This document shows positions 48,301 through 56,715 of a stretch of 64,000 nt of DNA, piece after piece. The notes beneath the pieces were generated by a model, which was given only the letters and a program-made list of their open reading frames with translations, searched no databases and was not told where the DNA came from. This DNA comes from Alteromonadaceae bacterium Bs31 (lineage in GTDB: Bacteria; Pseudomonadota; Gammaproteobacteria; Pseudomonadales; Cellvibrionaceae), in contig FXAI01000002.1 of assembly GCA_900177435.1 (NCBI GenBank), positions 270,386-334,385 on the forward strand, in the 5' to 3' direction. The position numbers and the translations under genes were made by a program. The first letter of the stretch is position 1; every line of letters starts with the position of its first letter.

Positions 48301-48519
48301 CATGGCGGTGGTAAGGGGATAGGTGACCTGATCCTGCACCACCTGCGGCGCCTGGCCGGGGTAGCTGGTTTTAATAATAACCTGCACATCGGAGAGGTCG
48401 GGTATGGCATCCACCGGGGTGCGCTGAAGTGAGTACACACCCACGCCAATGAGTAGAGCAGTAGCGAGCAGTACCAGAAAACGGTTATTGATGGACCAGC
48501 GTATAATGGCTTCAATCAT
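45397..48519 (-). CDS. cusA: CusA-type heavy-metal (Cu/Ag) RND efflux pump
   Basis: A 1040-residue inner-membrane RND transporter of the HME class. It starts MIEAIIRWSINNRFLVLLAT and shows the RND repeats. The fourth helix GAMIDGAIVMIENMHKHLE carries the proton-relay acids of HME pumps, and EGDLMYMPTTYPGISIGKAR is the signature of the monovalent-metal (Cu+/Ag+) branch. It pumps metal ions out through a tripartite complex. The ATG at 48519 has GGAG 9 bases upstream and overlaps the adaptor gene by 8 bases. No outer-membrane CusC follows in the window. Confidence 0.92.
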   Translation of the reverse strand: MIEAIIRWSINNRFLVLLATALLIGVGVYSLQRTPVDAIPDLSDVQVIIKTSYPGQAPQVVQDQVTYPLTTAMLSVPGAETVRGFSFFGDSYVYIIFNEKTDLYWARSRVLEYLSQVAPTLPASAKPQLGPDATGVGWVYIYSLIDRTGKHDISQLRSLQDWFLKFELQAVPGVSEVAAVGGMVKQYQITVNPEKLRAFGIPLAHIQSAVKQANQEVGASVIEMAEAEYMVRASGYLENQEDIANIPLGVNENGTALLLKDVADIGIGPQMRRGIAELNGEGETVGGIVVMRSGENAQTTINAVKNKLEALKKGLPEGVEIVTVYDRSHLIQSAIKNLWQKLAEELFVVALVCMVFLFHVRSALVAIISLPLGILAAFTVMYAQGINANIMSLGGIAIAIGAMIDGAIVMIENMHKHLERDTNKNIDRWQIVAKSATEVGPALFFSLLIITVSFLPVFTLEAQEGRMFSPLAYTKSYAMAASAILAITLVPVLMGYFIRGRIVAENKNPLNRFLVALYSPVLNTILSFPKITLLLALLLLASIYWPLKHIGSEFMPPLDEGDLMYMPTTYPGISIGKARELLQQTDKLIATVPEVKSVFGKIGRAETATDPAPLTMIETFIQLKPRDEWRKGMTTEKLKNEMDALVKFPGVSNAWVMPIKTRIDMLATGIKTPVGIKVAGPDLTSIEAIGKQLEKILTQIDGTASVYSERVAGGRYLDINIDRAKAARYGLSIADVQQVISTAVGGVNLTQTVEGLERYPVNIRYPQSYRNTPEQLELLPIVTPKGQRIALADVADISITDGPPGIKSENARLNGWVLVDIENTDVGTYVQQAQAAVHQELEIPPGYSISWSGQYEYMERAKAKLQYVVPLTLAIIIVLLYLNFRRFSEVALIMGTLPLALIGSLWFMHWLNFDFSVAVGVGLIALAGVAVEIGVIMLVYLNQAYQQLLEQNKGRLISSEELKQAVLKGAALRVRPVLMTTGATIAGLLPIMFGTGTGSEVMQRLAAPMVGGMLSALLLTLLVLPLAYYLLKRMPLANHT

Positions 48520-49999
48520 GGCGCATTTCTCCACCGGTATCGCTGTGCTCCATGATGTGGGTGCCGATGATCTGGTAGTTGCCGTCGTCGCCTTTGCTGA
48601 TCTCCATATGCAGCAAAGTGCCGGGTTTCAGGGCTTCAATATCAACATTCTCTGCCACGGTAAAATCCATCAACATCTCTGGCCAGTTCCACTGGGGGAT
48701 GGGTTCGTGACTCGCATGAACTTTTCGCTGCTGTGGATAGCGCTGCAGAATTTCCCCCAGTACTGTCACACTTAGGGGCTGTTCGTTACTTGTTACAACA
48801 GTGCTCATACGCATAAAGTCAGAGTTTTTACTGGATTCCGAATCCAGCAAAAACTGGGCGGAGAGCACGATTTCGTCGCCCTCCTCCAGCCCCTCTGTAA
48901 TTTCCGCCAATTGCTGATCGCCGCGGCCTACTTGCACAGCAATGGACTTAAAGCGACCTTCACCTTGGGCCAGCACCACTCTATCCTGACGGCCAGTGCG
49001 TATCAGCGCTTCACGCGGGATTACCAGCAATCGTTCTGCGCTGTCGGCATGAATCACCACCTGGGCGAACATATTGGGCTTGAGTGCGCCAACGGGGTTG
49101 TCAAAGCTTAAGCGCAAGCGCGCCGTGCGGGTGCTGCTGTTGAGGGTAGGGTAGATATAGTCCACCTGGCCCTGCCAGACTTGGCCGGGCAGATAATCCA
49201 GCGTCATAGTTACCGGGTTGTTCACTTTTACCAGTGAAGCCTGCCGTTCAAACACTTCTGCTTCCACCCACACCTTGTCCAGTGCGCCGATGCTAAACAG
49301 GGTGGTGCCGGGTTCAACATAATAGCCTTCGCGTATTTGCAGGTGATCAACAACCCCGGTTTGCGGTGCGAAGAAGGTGACCGTTTGCTGCACTTCGCGA
49401 CTGTTCCTTAAATTTCGAATCAAAGTTTTATCAAACTGTAGTGCCTTCAAGCGCGCTTCCGTAGCGCGAATCATCTCGGGGTTGCCGCGTTTAAGCGCCA
49501 GTACCAGCTCCTCTTGAGCGTTAACCAATTCGGGGGAATAAAGCGAGTACATGGGCGCGCCCTGTTTAACGGGGTCGCCGGAGGCTTTCACATAAAGCTT
49601 TTCCACCCAACCGGAAATGCGGGGGTGAATGTGAATAAGCTTGTTCTCGTCGTACTGCACATAGCCGACCGTGGTGATCTCTGTATGCAGGCTTTTCCGC
49701 TCAACCAGGCCGGTTCGTACCCCCAAATTGTTGACTACCGTTGGTGAGATACGCACGGTACCGGGGGCGTCACCTGTGTTGGCCTCCTCATAGACCGGAA
49801 CCAGGTCCATACCCATGGGCGATTTTCCCGGTTTGTCGCGCCGGTAATTGGCGTCCATGGGTGCTACCCAATAGAGCGGCTGACGTTCAGCGCTTTCGCT
49901 GGTTGGGCTTTCGGCTTGAATGAGAAAATAAGTACCAAGGGCGCCACCAAGGGTACCAACTAAGCCCGCCAAAACGACGGGTAAAAATGAGCTTTTCAT
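48512..49999 (-). CDS. cusB: CusB-type RND periplasmic adaptor with a C-terminal CusF-like domain
   Basis: A 495-residue membrane-fusion protein. After the N-terminal anchor (PVVLAGLVGTLGGALGTYF) comes a heavy-metal-binding domain (YWVAPMDANYRRDKPGKSPM, GMDLVPVYEE), the lipoyl/hairpin adaptor core (HIHPRISGWVEKLYVKASGD, YSPELVNAQEELVLAL) and beta domains. The last 75 residues look like the copper chaperone CusF: HASHEPIPQWNWPEMLMDFT keeps the His, Trp and two Met that bind Cu(I)/Ag(I). In E. coli CusF is a separate protein. The gene overlaps cusA by 8 bases. Confidence 0.9.
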   Translation of the reverse strand: MKSSFLPVVLAGLVGTLGGALGTYFLIQAESPTSESAERQPLYWVAPMDANYRRDKPGKSPMGMDLVPVYEEANTGDAPGTVRISPTVVNNLGVRTGLVERKSLHTEITTVGYVQYDENKLIHIHPRISGWVEKLYVKASGDPVKQGAPMYSLYSPELVNAQEELVLALKRGNPEMIRATEARLKALQFDKTLIRNLRNSREVQQTVTFFAPQTGVVDHLQIREGYYVEPGTTLFSIGALDKVWVEAEVFERQASLVKVNNPVTMTLDYLPGQVWQGQVDYIYPTLNSSTRTARLRLSFDNPVGALKPNMFAQVVIHADSAERLLVIPREALIRTGRQDRVVLAQGEGRFKSIAVQVGRGDQQLAEITEGLEEGDEIVLSAQFLLDSESSKNSDFMRMSTVVTSNEQPLSVTVLGEILQRYPQQRKVHASHEPIPQWNWPEMLMDFTVAENVDIEALKPGTLLHMEISKGDDGNYQIIGTHIMEHSDTGGEMRHD

Positions 50000-50092
50000 A
50001 AGCGTTGTCCAGCATGTGTATCCGTTTATAGGCCCCGTAAAAAGGGGCAGATAACAAAGGAAGCGCCAATATCGAGACGCAACTAAGCCGTG

Positions 50093-50455
50093 TTAAGCCG
50101 CTATGGGTGGGCGATAAAGGGCGCTGGTGTAGTGTGAGGTGAGAGAAGGGGAAGGCTGAACAATTAACACCGTGTGAGCGTTAAAAGGCAACAAGGGAAG
50201 CGAGCTGGGTATGGCGCCGGGCACATGGCAAAGCATTGCAGAACAGTTGCCGTCGCAGCAACTTTCGGCAGTGTTTTGTTTGGAATCGCCAACATCGCTG
50301 TGTTCAGACATTGCTGCGCTGTGGCACGCGGGTTTTTCCGGCTGCGTTTCTGCCGGTGCTCCACTAAAGCCCATTGCCGCAACGCTGAGCAACTGGCCGA
50401 CAAATGCCAGTATTGCCAGCAAGGCGAAAAAGCGATTTTGCGTGGTGTTTTTCAA
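50093..50455 (-). CDS. Small exported Cys/His-rich protein ahead of the Cus genes
   Basis: A 120-residue protein with a signal peptide (FFALLAILAFVGQLLSVAA) and a short mature part with CHSAAMSEHSD and ESCCDGNCSAMLCHVPG, five Cys close together with His and Met. It resembles the small DUF2946-type proteins often found beside copper-resistance genes. It lies 93 bases before cusB, so a role in periplasmic metal binding is plausible. The frame starts with TTG at 50455 without a strong ribosome site; the start is uncertain. Confidence 0.65.
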   Translation of the reverse strand: MKNTTQNRFFALLAILAFVGQLLSVAAMGFSGAPAETQPEKPACHSAAMSEHSDVGDSKQNTAESCCDGNCSAMLCHVPGAIPSSLPLLPFNAHTVLIVQPSPSLTSHYTSALYRPPIAA

Positions 50456-50882
50456 TGGCGTTGCCCAAGTACAGTTAGGGCTAAGATAGCATTTGTGGTG
50501 GATAGTTCAAGCGGCGCCGGGCACGTAGCCACAACAGAGCGGCTAAGATGTATTTTTGCCGCAAAGCGTACTTTTGTCCTTTTATAATCGTTTCCTGGCG
50601 GTAAACTTACCTGCTGATGGCAGATTTTAAGCAAATAGCCACAGCTGAGCCTGGTATTCGCTGAGGTAAAGCCCCGTTCCGACCTGCTTCAATGGCTGAG
50701 TAGCGGAGCGATTCTGTTCGGCAAACCGAGGATAAACTTGTCTGTCAGCCAAAATGTATCAAGCAGCGGTGCTTAACATGCCTTACATGCTCGCTTAAAA
50801 TGGACGGGCCATAGAGGCTGCGCTGCGAAGCGTTCCAGGACTAACAAAGGCTCTGAAGCCAAGACAAAGGAAGAAAAAAAGC
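50456..50882. other. Intergenic region at the left end of the conflict-type cluster
   Basis: A 427-base divergent gap between the Cus genes and the 709-residue protein. No repeats, attachment site, tRNA or integrase trace was seen. The promoters of both flanking operons should lie here. Confidence 0.45.
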
Positions 50883-53012
50883 TTGTTTAACACAATTGTC
50901 TACGATCACTTTGGTGGCGCTTATGTTTTTACACAGAGCTCGGCGCCCAACAGTCAAACCCTGAGCTTTTCTGATATCACCTACGCCCGGCAATTTCTGC
51001 GCAAGCTGGATATCGCTTCTGCGGAGCTGGAAGCCATGTTTCCCAGCCTGCTTGATGCACCCTATTCCGGGCCTGAAACTTTTTTGGATAAACTCGCACA
51101 CCTGCTCTGCCAAGGCCGACTAAAGGTGGCGGAGTATGCTGCCATAGAACGCCTGAAAAAAGCAGGGAGCGTAACCTTCAGGCGGGGTACCGGTTCACCC
51201 ATCTCGATATTGCCTGCAGCAGCAGTTGCAAGCGACGGTACAGCGGCTGCGGCCAAGCCCACCGTGAGTTATCAAAAAGCAAAAGCCATTATTGAAGAGC
51301 TGGAAATGAGCGACGAGCAAGCGCAAGCGCTGGTATCCGAACTCAAAATTCCAGCAGCAGCGGGACAGCAAGCGAGCGTAGTGGCAGCACCACCAAACGC
51401 AGCGCCAGCAAGTGTAGCGCCAGCTAAAGAGCAACTTGCCCAGGCTGTTGCAGATGGACAAGTGGTGATCGAAGAGCAGCCCCGTCGACCCAAGGCCTCT
51501 GAAAAATCCAGCGCAGAGCCTGCCAATACGGCAGGCACCCGGCGGGCAGATAAAGTAGCGCCGGAGCCTGCAGCGGCTGCGGTGCAACAACAAGCGAAAG
51601 AAGAGGAAGAGCCGGAATGTAAGCTCACCAAACTAACGGTGATGTGTAACCACGACGGCCGCAAACAGGAGGTTACCGCAGCAACCGGAACCACGCTGGA
51701 ACTGGATGTTGTAGCTAGCGAAACAAACAAACGGGGTTTTGAAAAAATTAAGGCCACAGTAGATACATCAGCACCTTGTGGCAGCCATACACAAAGTAGT
51801 TCAAGTATTTTCCCTGCACCGGAAAAAACTGAAAAAGGCTCACTGGAGAATACTTATCATCTAGCCTGTAAGCCAATACGCAACCCCTTTAAAGTACTGT
51901 GGCTGCATTCCATTGACCCAAGCCGGTACAATATTAAAGCCAGCTCCTGTGATAGCTTTCGTCCCGCAGCGGTTAACGTGAATGTATTCCCGAAGGTATC
52001 TTGGAGTGCGAGTGTTTCGTATGGTTTAGGCAGTGCAGAGTCCGCCAGTGGAAACCCTGCCAAGCCGTATTCTTTTGAGAACAAGCCTGCCGCCTTTAAA
52101 GGCAAAGTTGAATATAACTACGACGAAAAGAAAGAAGATTTAGCGCTCACCTACAAGCGTGAAATTAATCAGGTTCTCAAAAAGTTTGATTGGGTTAAAA
52201 ATAAGCTCGACTACTTTTTGCGTAAGATCAGCGATGGCAAAACGCCTGTGCAGCTCGAGATTGCCTGGCCGAGCTTTTCCCTAACCTACAAGGCTGCGCT
52301 CGAAGAAGATAAAGCCAAACCGGTGGTAAAGAGCACCCATGAGCTAGCATTTGCAGCCGCTCCGCTGCTCGGATTAAAAGGCACCGTTGACCTTTTTCCT
52401 ATAATTCTTAAAGCCTCAAAAGCAAACCCGGCGGCAGCCCCCATAGTCGCTATTTTGGAGGCTGCTATGGAGGGCGTGGGGAACGACAAAAGCGTTGCCA
52501 GCCTGCAAGCGGATATCAGCCTGAAATTCTCTATTGGTACTGCAGTTAATATTAATTTCAGTGCAAAAGGCGCGAATGGAGAAGATGATAAGGACGTTAA
52601 ATCTGAGCAATCGCTAAATCTCGAATTCCAGCTGGAGGGAACCGTTGGTGCCAAGGGGCATATATGGGTTATTAAATTTGAGAAAAGTTATAAAGCGGGT
52701 ATGAAAACCGGTTTTGTGGGCAAGGTGGTCATCACGCGAGATGAAGTAGGTTACTATTGGTATTCGCGTTTCTTGTTTAATGGCTTGATTGTTTATTTTA
52801 CAAAATATGAAAAGCTCGAAAAGTCAGTTGGTGAAAACGAAGATGCAGCTGATTTGTTCGATGATGTTCCCGATGATATTGAAAACTCCTCTACAACTGA
52901 GTGGACATGGATTGAGCCTGACCCAGATGAGGAAGCAACGGATGATACTGTTACCGACCCCGGAACGCCTCAAGCGCAGGAAAACAACCGGCACTATCTA
53001 GTAAGGTTTTAA
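50883..53012 (+). CDS. Large multidomain protein of unknown function, possibly a secreted effector
   Basis: A 709-residue protein without a signal peptide. The N-terminal 105 residues form one domain (VYDHFGGAYVFTQSSAPNSQ, SDITYARQFLRKLDIASAEL). An Ala/Glu-rich linker runs to about 240. A segment with paired Cys follows (ECKLTKLTVMCNHDGRKQEV, TSAPCGSHTQSS, YHLACKPIRN, IKASSCDSF). The rest is beta-rich, with KFSIGTAVNINFSAKGANGE and an acidic tail. I recall similar Cys/His-patterned segments in proteins linked to type VI secretion, but I cannot verify this. TTG start with AAAGGAAG upstream; no in-frame ATG nearby. It is followed after 1 base by the exported 301-residue protein. Confidence 0.65.
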   Translation: MFNTIVYDHFGGAYVFTQSSAPNSQTLSFSDITYARQFLRKLDIASAELEAMFPSLLDAPYSGPETFLDKLAHLLCQGRLKVAEYAAIERLKKAGSVTFRRGTGSPISILPAAAVASDGTAAAAKPTVSYQKAKAIIEELEMSDEQAQALVSELKIPAAAGQQASVVAAPPNAAPASVAPAKEQLAQAVADGQVVIEEQPRRPKASEKSSAEPANTAGTRRADKVAPEPAAAAVQQQAKEEEEPECKLTKLTVMCNHDGRKQEVTAATGTTLELDVVASETNKRGFEKIKATVDTSAPCGSHTQSSSSIFPAPEKTEKGSLENTYHLACKPIRNPFKVLWLHSIDPSRYNIKASSCDSFRPAAVNVNVFPKVSWSASVSYGLGSAESASGNPAKPYSFENKPAAFKGKVEYNYDEKKEDLALTYKREINQVLKKFDWVKNKLDYFLRKISDGKTPVQLEIAWPSFSLTYKAALEEDKAKPVVKSTHELAFAAAPLLGLKGTVDLFPIILKASKANPAAAPIVAILEAAMEGVGNDKSVASLQADISLKFSIGTAVNINFSAKGANGEDDKDVKSEQSLNLEFQLEGTVGAKGHIWVIKFEKSYKAGMKTGFVGKVVITRDEVGYYWYSRFLFNGLIVYFTKYEKLEKSVGENEDAADLFDDVPDDIENSSTTEWTWIEPDPDEEATDDTVTDPGTPQAQENNRHYLVRF

Positions 53013-53013
53013 A

Positions 53014-53919
53014 ATGACCCTTGTAAACTTTAAACAAACAATATTTACAATAGGAATATTAATTATGGCGGGCTACGCACAGGCGAATACATTTTTTGGT
53101 GTGGATCTAGATTTGCTGAATGTAGGTGTTGAGGTGCGGGTTAACGATATTCCTATTTATGAGGACAAGAAATCGGGTCAGCTCACCGTTGAGCTGCCCT
53201 GTCCAGATTCGATTATCAACGACATTAATTCGCTATCTGTAATTGCAATATTGCCCAAAATTGGAAAGACCTATGCGGAAGATTATGTACCAGGGGCGTA
53301 TGTCAGCGCTAAACTTTTTCGCCAGGAAAATGATGGTAAAAAGGAATATCTAACAAAGTTTGTCTTGAAGCTGGATGCTGATGGAGTACTTTCGCCTGTA
53401 GATACAGAGGTAGAGAGCATACAGAAGCCAATGCTTGAACGTATAGAAAACAAAGCGGCGAAATTTACGGTGTATGCAAAAATAGAATCACCTTTTCCCG
53501 TGTGGGCATGGCAATCCGGTCTAGATATAGAGGCAAATAGTGAAAACTTTGATGGGCTTTACCTTGTGTATAAAGAGATTCACGGCGCTTTAGCTAGTAA
53601 CGATCAATCGTCACTCAAAAAATTATACTCACAGCGCGCAAAAGAAATTGCTACTGCCTATAACCTGAATGATGAGGCAGCCGGACATGAAAAAATTAGT
53701 ACTGGAAAAGATGCTGTTAATGTTGATCTACAGTTATTAAATCTCGTTAGCCAGAGCAAGCTGGAGCTACAAGTTTTTGCGGGTGGAAAGTTAGCAAGAG
53801 TCGCCAGCTCAACGAACGTGCAGCCGATAGGGTTTATTCAAAAAGGAACTCGAATATTCCACCTCCACAAATACATGTTCTACAAAAACGAAAAAAACCA
53901 ATGGGTAATGATTCGTTAA
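53014..53919 (+). CDS. Exported protein of unknown function
   Basis: A 301-residue protein with a signal peptide (TIFTIGILIMAGYAQA, cut near residue 24). The mature part begins NTFFGVDLDLLNVGVEVRVN and is beta-rich, with no known motif, ending in GTRIFHLHKYMFYKNEKN. AAGG lies 7 bases before the ATG and the gap to the 709-residue protein is 1 base, so the two are translated together. A periplasmic immunity or partner protein for the upstream gene product would fit this arrangement but is only an inference. Base composition is clearly more A+T rich than in the housekeeping genes. Confidence 0.65.
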   Translation: MTLVNFKQTIFTIGILIMAGYAQANTFFGVDLDLLNVGVEVRVNDIPIYEDKKSGQLTVELPCPDSIINDINSLSVIAILPKIGKTYAEDYVPGAYVSAKLFRQENDGKKEYLTKFVLKLDADGVLSPVDTEVESIQKPMLERIENKAAKFTVYAKIESPFPVWAWQSGLDIEANSENFDGLYLVYKEIHGALASNDQSSLKKLYSQRAKEIATAYNLNDEAAGHEKISTGKDAVNVDLQLLNLVSQSKLELQVFAGGKLARVASSTNVQPIGFIQKGTRIFHLHKYMFYKNEKNQWVMIR

Positions 53920-53937
53920 GCCGGGTGTAAGGGAAAA

Positions 53938-54948
53938 ATGCTTAAGTTATTGGCATACGCAAAAGATATTGTCATAGTTTTTGGTTTTATCTATGGCATG
54001 TCTGCTTATTTAAAAAGCGCTTTTCAGCTCAATCTATTTCAGGTTGTTGCCTGGTGGATAAAAAATTTTTCATCCACGGACTATGCTTTTCCTTTGCTAT
54101 TTGGTTTGTTTTTCAGTTTATTTGGTGGTTACACAGCGTGGAGTTCGGCCATTCACGGTACCTATGTCAGCTTTTTGGGAGATTCCGTCACCAAACTGTA
54201 TGTAGGAAATATTGCCAAAAAGGCCTATTTCGTCGAACCGGAGAATTTAACAGCGAAACCGTTTGAATCAGTATTTGTGGTTATGCCCAATTTCACCTTC
54301 GAGCATATTTATACTAAAACGCCCTTTGTTAAAGAGAAGGGTACCGATCGCGTCGGTTCGGCAAAACAGAGTCAAACGCTTCGCAACTTAATTGCGCCTG
54401 TTAGCTTCGGTTTAGTGCTGGGGCTTATTCTTTGGGTGATGCTGCATATTATGGGGTATCAAGCCTATGTGGCGAAAAATTTCGAGTATGAGAGCCAGGC
54501 GCCTACTATGCGTGCTGCATTCACTGAGCAAGCACAGAGCATTGGTCTAACACCCAAGCACCTTACCTTTGTTGGAATGGCGCTTTGCATCATTGGGCTT
54601 GTTGGTTATTTAAGAACGCCGCCCTATACCTATGGTAAGCAGGCCATCGATATTGGAGGAGCAATCTATCCGGGTGCAAAAGTTCAGGGCAGGGCGCTGA
54701 AAGTAAAAAAAATCTATCGTAATGACCGCCAGCAGGATATTGGGGCGCCCGTGGATACAGGGCGAAGAATTGCATCATTTGAATTTCAGCAGGGCTTGCC
54801 TACACCAGTGTACGTTAACTACTTTTTTGAAGAAGAGCCAGATAAACCCGGTTTGTTTGATGACATTAATAGCCTGATTGAAAATAACGCAGAGATGAGT
54901 TTTATTGTTACCCCAGAGCTTGCACTGAGCCTGCCTGCAGTTAAGTAA
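53938..54948 (+). CDS. Four-helix membrane protein of unknown function
   Basis: A 336-residue protein. Predicted helices: about 8-28 and 50-72 at the N-terminus, 155-175 (FGLVLGLILWVMLHIMGYQA) and 208-225 (FVGMALCIIGLVGYL). A large loop between helices 2 and 3 and a soluble C-terminal domain of 100 residues (IYPGAKVQGRALKVKKIYRN) complete it. No family recognised. It follows the exported protein by 18 bases and is A+T rich like it; the three genes appear to be one unit. Confidence 0.65.
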   Translation: MLKLLAYAKDIVIVFGFIYGMSAYLKSAFQLNLFQVVAWWIKNFSSTDYAFPLLFGLFFSLFGGYTAWSSAIHGTYVSFLGDSVTKLYVGNIAKKAYFVEPENLTAKPFESVFVVMPNFTFEHIYTKTPFVKEKGTDRVGSAKQSQTLRNLIAPVSFGLVLGLILWVMLHIMGYQAYVAKNFEYESQAPTMRAAFTEQAQSIGLTPKHLTFVGMALCIIGLVGYLRTPPYTYGKQAIDIGGAIYPGAKVQGRALKVKKIYRNDRQQDIGAPVDTGRRIASFEFQQGLPTPVYVNYFFEEEPDKPGLFDDINSLIENNAEMSFIVTPELALSLPAVK

Positions 54949-55290
54949 GTGCAGCAAGTTAGCCTGGTTAGTAAGGCCGGTAAGTAAGGTCGGTAAAAAA
55001 GCCCAGTAAATAAATGGAACACCTCGTTCGATTCATCGCTAAAAAACAAAAGCTTTACGGCCAGCATTCAAACACTTGTTTGCATTTAACCTGTTCTATT
55101 CTGTTACTCAAAAAGTTTTTATTAGCTTTTATGCTAGGGACAGGAATCCATTCCTTCAGATATACGTAATCTTGTGCTATTTGCCGCTAATTGGCGCGTA
55201 AATCTGTAACTTATTCACAATAGCCTAGACATCCTCCACCCATCATTTTAACCTCGCTGCGCAAATACCCATAATAAAATGGAGAAGGAT
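54949..55290. other. Intergenic region before the TIR-PASTA gene
   Basis: A 342-base gap with a short direct repeat (TAAGGCCGGTAAG / TAAGGTCGGTAA near 54973-54997). No coding frame. The size suggests that the TIR-PASTA gene has its own promoter. Confidence 0.45.
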
Positions 55291-56610
55291 ATGCCTGACG
55301 TATTCATTAGCTACTCACGGCAAGACGCAGATGCCGTAGACCGAATAAAAAAATCCCTTCGCCGACGCGGCATTGATATCTGGATCGATAAAGACGATAT
55401 CGGTACTGGCTCGCGCTGGGACATGCAGATAGAAGAGGGGATACAGGCCTGCGATAAAGTACTGGTAATGCTTTCCAAGCCCTCAGCAGAATCCAAAAAC
55501 GTTGCCGATGAGTGGGCCTTTGCGCTGGAGAAAGGCAAGCACATTATTCCCATTTTGCTGGAAGACTGTGATGTGCCCATGCGTATTGCCAGCCTGCAGC
55601 GCATTGAATTTGTTGAAGATTACGATAGCGCCATCGAAAAACTCACCGCAGAATTGCGCTCACCCTCTAGGAATAAAGCAGAAAATTCCGCACATAAGCA
55701 GCAGCGCAAATTCAAAGCGCCCACGCCTGTGCTAAACGTAATGAAAATGGCCGTTCCCGCCTTGCTACTTATTGGCGGTGTTTTGCTGGCTTATAATTTT
55801 TACACCATTACTGTGCCGAAAATTCATGGCGTAGAGCCGGAGGTAGCTAAGACTGTGCTGGAATCTAGCCATCTTACCCTTGGCGAGGTGTTTGAGGAAT
55901 ACAGCGATAACGAGGAACACAAAGCGGGCACCGTGTATAAAGTAGAACCCGCCCAAGCACGTTTATTTGGCAAGGTGGATGTCTACGTTGCCAAAGCAAA
56001 AATTGAGGTACCCGATCTAATGGGTATGAGAGAAGCACAGGCACTTGAGTTGCTCGCAAGCAAAGGCTTAAGTGTGGGTAAAGAGGTGATCGAAGAGGCC
56101 GAAGGTGAAGAGCACACCGTATTCAAACAATTACCAGAAGCCTCACAGTGGGTGCGCCAGGACGAACCGGTAACTTTGTACTATGTGAAGCAAAAAATAA
56201 GTCTGCCAAACGTTGTGGGCATGGAGCGTAGTGAAGCGGTAAACACCCTGGAAGAACTTGGCCTCTCCGTTATTTTGGTGCACTCGGTTACGCGCTGGAA
56301 TACCGACTATGGCAAAATTTTTGAGATGGAGCCCAGCGCTGGCGAAAAGGTTAAATCGAACCACAAGGTACAAATAACCTTGGCTCAGAAAGGCGGCTGG
56401 ATTTATTCCAAGCAGGGAGAAAAGGGCGATATCGTAAGAACAGCGCGGGACTACAACCTGCGTAAAGATACGGTTGCCACAGCCAGTACCAAAATAGGCA
56501 CCTTGCCCTTGGGTTCTCGGGTAAAAGTGCTGCATGCTAAGGCGAACGGCTGGCGATTGGTGAGGGTTTATCAGCCGGAGGAAGAGGAAGACACCATCGG
56601 CCAGTTATAG
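55291..56610 (+). CDS. TIR-transmembrane-PASTAx3-SH3b protein
   Basis: A 439-residue type II-like membrane protein. Residues 1-122 are a TIR domain: MPDVFISYSRQDADAVDRIK, IWIDKDDIGTGSRWDMQIEE and VADEWAFALEKGKHIIPILL, with the conserved catalytic Glu at 74 (DEW), so NAD+ cleavage is possible. A linker leads to one membrane helix (about 151-172). Outside follow three PASTA domains (174-235, 237-302, 303-366; VPDLMGMREAQALELLASKG and LPNVVGMERSEAVNTLEELG) and an SH3b-like end (ARDYNLRKDTVATAS, NGWRLVRVYQ). PASTA and SH3b domains bind peptidoglycan. ATG 55291 is chosen because GGAGAAGGAT stands directly upstream. Likely an envelope sensor with a cytoplasmic effector. Confidence 0.85.
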   Translation: MPDVFISYSRQDADAVDRIKKSLRRRGIDIWIDKDDIGTGSRWDMQIEEGIQACDKVLVMLSKPSAESKNVADEWAFALEKGKHIIPILLEDCDVPMRIASLQRIEFVEDYDSAIEKLTAELRSPSRNKAENSAHKQQRKFKAPTPVLNVMKMAVPALLLIGGVLLAYNFYTITVPKIHGVEPEVAKTVLESSHLTLGEVFEEYSDNEEHKAGTVYKVEPAQARLFGKVDVYVAKAKIEVPDLMGMREAQALELLASKGLSVGKEVIEEAEGEEHTVFKQLPEASQWVRQDEPVTLYYVKQKISLPNVVGMERSEAVNTLEELGLSVILVHSVTRWNTDYGKIFEMEPSAGEKVKSNHKVQITLAQKGGWIYSKQGEKGDIVRTARDYNLRKDTVATASTKIGTLPLGSRVKVLHAKANGWRLVRVYQPEEEEDTIGQL

Positions 56611-56715
56611 CCAGGCGGCATGCCTTGGCTTAGGGTCAATTGAAAGTACTTTTGGTATGTGTAATAAGCGGGCATTTACCAGTAAAAAGCAAAAAAAATA
56701 GCGAGATAAATAAGA

